Shown one piece after another: positions 62,040 through 64,000 of a stretch of DNA of 64,000 bases; positions within the stretch are counted from its first letter, which is position 1, and each line of letters begins with the position of its first letter. Made by a program: the position numbers and the translations under genes. The DNA is from an uncultured Winogradskyella sp. (GTDB lineage: Bacteria > Bacteroidota > Bacteroidia > Flavobacteriales > Flavobacteriaceae): NCBI GenBank assembly GCA_913055905.1, contig CAJXLB010000001.1:921746-985745 (forward strand), given 5' to 3'. The notes below the pieces were generated by a model, which saw nothing but the letters and a program-made list of their open reading frames with translations, made no database searches and was not told the DNA's origin.

Positions 62040-62850
62040 GTTGAAAGGTCTTTGGTGTTTGGTCATCTGTGATACCGTGAATCGTAAATCGTTAGTGGCG
62101 AATGGTGAATGGTGAATGGTGAATGGTGAATGGTGAATCCGTAATGTGGTGATGCGGAATTTGTAATCCGTAATCCGTAATCCGTGATTCGTGAACCGTG
62201 ATTCGTGAATGGTGAATGGTGAATGGTGAATGCGTGATTCGGTGATGCAGTAATACGGTTAAGGAGTTATGGAGTTATATTGTTAAGTGGTTATAAGGTT
62301 ATATGGTTACAAGGTTATAAAGTTATGTGGTCATATGGTAATGCAGTGGTGCGGTCATAAGTAATTTGACCCAATACCCAATACCCAGGACCCAAGACCA
62401 TTTGTCTCTGTTCTCTTTTCTCGTCTCTATTTTCTATTGAACAGATTCTTCAGTCACTTCGTTCCCTCTGAAATCGAAGATTCGGCGTAGCCAATGACAT
62501 GTGAGTCGTGATTCGTGAATCGTGAACCGTGAACCGTGAATCGTGAATGGTGAATGGTGAATGGTGAATGCGTGAATCGGTGATGCAGTAATACGGTTAA
62601 GGAGTTATGGAGTTATATTGTTAAGTGGTTATAGGGTTATAAGGTTATATGGTTACAAGGTTATAAAGTTATGTGGTCATAAAGTTATGTGGTTATAAGG
62701 TTATAAGGTTATATGGTTATAAGGTTATATGGTTATGCAGTGGTGCGGTCATAAGTAATTTGATCCAATACCCAATACCCAATACCCAAGACCTTAAGAT
62801 TACTTGTCTCTTCTCTCTTTTCTTTTTTGGCTAGATGAAGACCCTTCGAA
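62040..62850 (+). repeat. Two successive composite repeats before rpe
   Basis: Two A-B-C arrays (62075-62480 and 62500-62830). Units are GTGAATGGTGAATGG, GGTTATATGGTTACAAGG and CCAATACCCAATACCC, then CT-rich runs; the first also has ATTGAACAGATTCTTCAGTC. This is the densest repeat area in the window. No gene is seen. Confidence 0.85.
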
Positions 62851-62902
62851 GGCGCCTAATATGCTACATCAAACACTTAAATTATGGTTAGAAATATTAG
62901 TC

Positions 62903-63565
62903 TTAGGAATTTGCTAAATCTTTTAAACGCTGAATGGTGGCTGTAGGATTGTCACTTTTAAAGATATGGCTCCCTGCAACAAAGGTGTCTGCACCGGCTG
63001 CTACCAGGGCTTCAATATTTTGGTCGGTTACACCGCCATCAATTTCAATTCTCGTATCCAGGTTTTGGGCGTCGATAAGGGCTCGTAATTTTTTGATGCG
63101 CTGGTAGGTGACGGCTTCAAATTTTTGCCCTCCAAAACCAGGGTTAATAGACATGAGTAAAACCATATAGCATTCCGGTAAGATATCCTCCAACATACTA
63201 ATGGGCGTCGTGATATTTAAAACTACACCTGCTTTACACCCAGCCGCCTTGATTTGCCTTAGGGTCCGGTGTAAATGTACTGTAGATTCGTAATGCACCG
63301 TGATGATATCAGCACCAACCTTGGCGAACTCCTCGATGTAGCGTTCGGGTTTTTCAATCATGAGATGCACATCCAAAGGTTTCGTCGCGTGCTTTTTTAT
63401 GGCTTGGATAACAGGCATACCATAGGAGATGTTAGGTACAAAATGCCCGTCCATAACATCGATATGAAACCAGTCGGCAGCACTGGCATTTACCATTTCT
63501 GTATCACGTTGTAAGTTACCAAAATCGGCAGCCAGCATCGATGGCGCAATAAGTTTTGAAGCCAT
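62903..63565 (-). CDS. rpe: Ribulose-phosphate 3-epimerase
   Basis: Interconverts ribulose-5-P and xylulose-5-P in the pentose phosphate pathway. It is a 220-residue TIM barrel with the family marks: IAPSMLAADFGNL near residue 6, WFHIDVMDGHFVPNISYG near 32 with the metal-binding His and Asp, LDVHLMIEKPERYI near 63, MSINPGFGGQKF near 138 and EIDGGV near 172. It is a housekeeping gene, transcribed toward the polysaccharide locus and separated from it by 1.6 kb of repeats. Confidence 0.97.
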   Translation of the reverse strand: MASKLIAPSMLAADFGNLQRDTEMVNASAADWFHIDVMDGHFVPNISYGMPVIQAIKKHATKPLDVHLMIEKPERYIEEFAKVGADIITVHYESTVHLHRTLRQIKAAGCKAGVVLNITTPISMLEDILPECYMVLLMSINPGFGGQKFEAVTYQRIKKLRALIDAQNLDTRIEIDGGVTDQNIEALVAAGADTFVAGSHIFKSDNPTATIQRLKDLANS

Positions 63566-63591
63566 AGTTAAGGGTGTTTTTTAATCCGTTG

Positions 63592-63599
63592 CAAAGGTA
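63592..63599 (-). promoter_or_regulatory. Promoter -7 box of rpe
   Basis: TACCTTTG on the minus strand, 26 bases ahead of the rpe start. Confidence 0.55.
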
Positions 63600-63619
63600 G
63601 TGATTTTGTGGAAGTTTAT

Positions 63620-64000
63620 GAGGGTGTGGTGGTTTTTTGGTGTTGGGTTATGGGTTATGGGTTATGGGTTATGGGTCATTGGTCTTTGGTTTTATTTGAT
63701 TTAGTTATATGGTTAAGTAGTTATATGGTTGATAAGGTTATAAGGTTATGAGGTGAAAGGGTGTATGGTCATGGGTCATGGGTCTTTGGTTATCTGTGAT
63801 GCGTAATTCGTGAATCGATGATGCAGTGATGCGGTGATAAGGTTATAAGGTTATGAGGTGAAAGGGTGTATGGTCATAGGTCATGGGTCTTTGGTTATCT
63901 GTTATGCGTAATTCGTGAATCGATGATGCAGTGATGCGGTGATAAGGTTATAAGGTTATGAGGTGAAAGGGTGTATGGTCATAGGTCATGGGTCTTTGGT
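63620..64000 (+). repeat. Repeat array at the right edge
   Basis: GGGTTATGGGTTATGG units, then a unit of about 120 bases (GGTTATAAGGTTATGAGGTG, GAAAGGGTGTATGGTCAT, GGGTCTTTGGTTATCTG) seen two full times and starting a third at the window edge. It probably continues beyond the window. Confidence 0.85.

Overview
The window looks like chromosome from a marine-type member of the family Flavobacteriaceae (phylum Bacteroidota). Evidence: three large secreted proteins with type IX secretion (T9SS) C-terminal sorting domains, weak ribosome binding sites, promoter-like -7 boxes of the form TAnnTTTG, several TTG and GTG starts, and a full Wzx/Wzy-type surface polysaccharide locus. The species cannot be named from the sequence alone.

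Layout. 1-1.2 kb: the end of a YqeY-like gene, then a tandemly duplicated GIY-YIG nuclease unit built into the 5' half of a tRNA-Arg gene, and a 78-bp tandem repeat. 1.4-5.4 kb: a TauE/SafE-type permease, an outer-membrane-barrel-like protein, and on the minus strand a compact locus of a 58-residue leader-like peptide, a PqqD-like/HPr-kinase-like protein and a nucleotidyltransferase. That locus resembles a small peptide-modification system and is the best candidate here for something undescribed. 5.5-15.8 kb: three minus-strand T9SS cargo proteins sharing one long C-terminal module.

16.5-60.8 kb is the polysaccharide locus, all on the plus strand apart from one unrelated minus-strand gene at 33.3-34.0 kb. 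dTDP-L-rhamnose genes (rfbBACD, 16.5-20.3 kb) are followed by an apparently complete legionaminic acid pathway (legB, C, H, I, G, X, F; 21.0-27.8 kb), then GDP-fucose genes (gmd, fcl; 30.1-32.7 kb). The variable AT-rich heart (36.0-48.3 kb) holds a Wzx flippase, an ATP-grasp/tyrosine-phosphatase fusion, a PIG-L-type deacetylase, an acyltransferase and several glycosyltransferases. Then come Wzy, more glycosyltransferases, a UDP-xylose synthase and an acetyltransferase. The locus ends with wecB, a WecA/TagO-type initiating transferase, Wza and Wzc (55.3-60.8 kb). A broken copy of the gmd promoter and 5' end, joined to the 3' end of an acyltransferase gene at 35.9-36.2 kb, marks the edge of a swapped cassette. 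A CBS-domain protein and rpe close the window.

Between operons the DNA is unusually rich in repeats: degenerate 6-10 bp minisatellites arranged in a recurring order with other blocks, foldback elements with conserved ends and exchanged cores, short palindromes, and inverted copies about 33 kb apart. Two four-helix-bundle genes sit inside the sugar-nucleotide operons, bordered by the same repeats.
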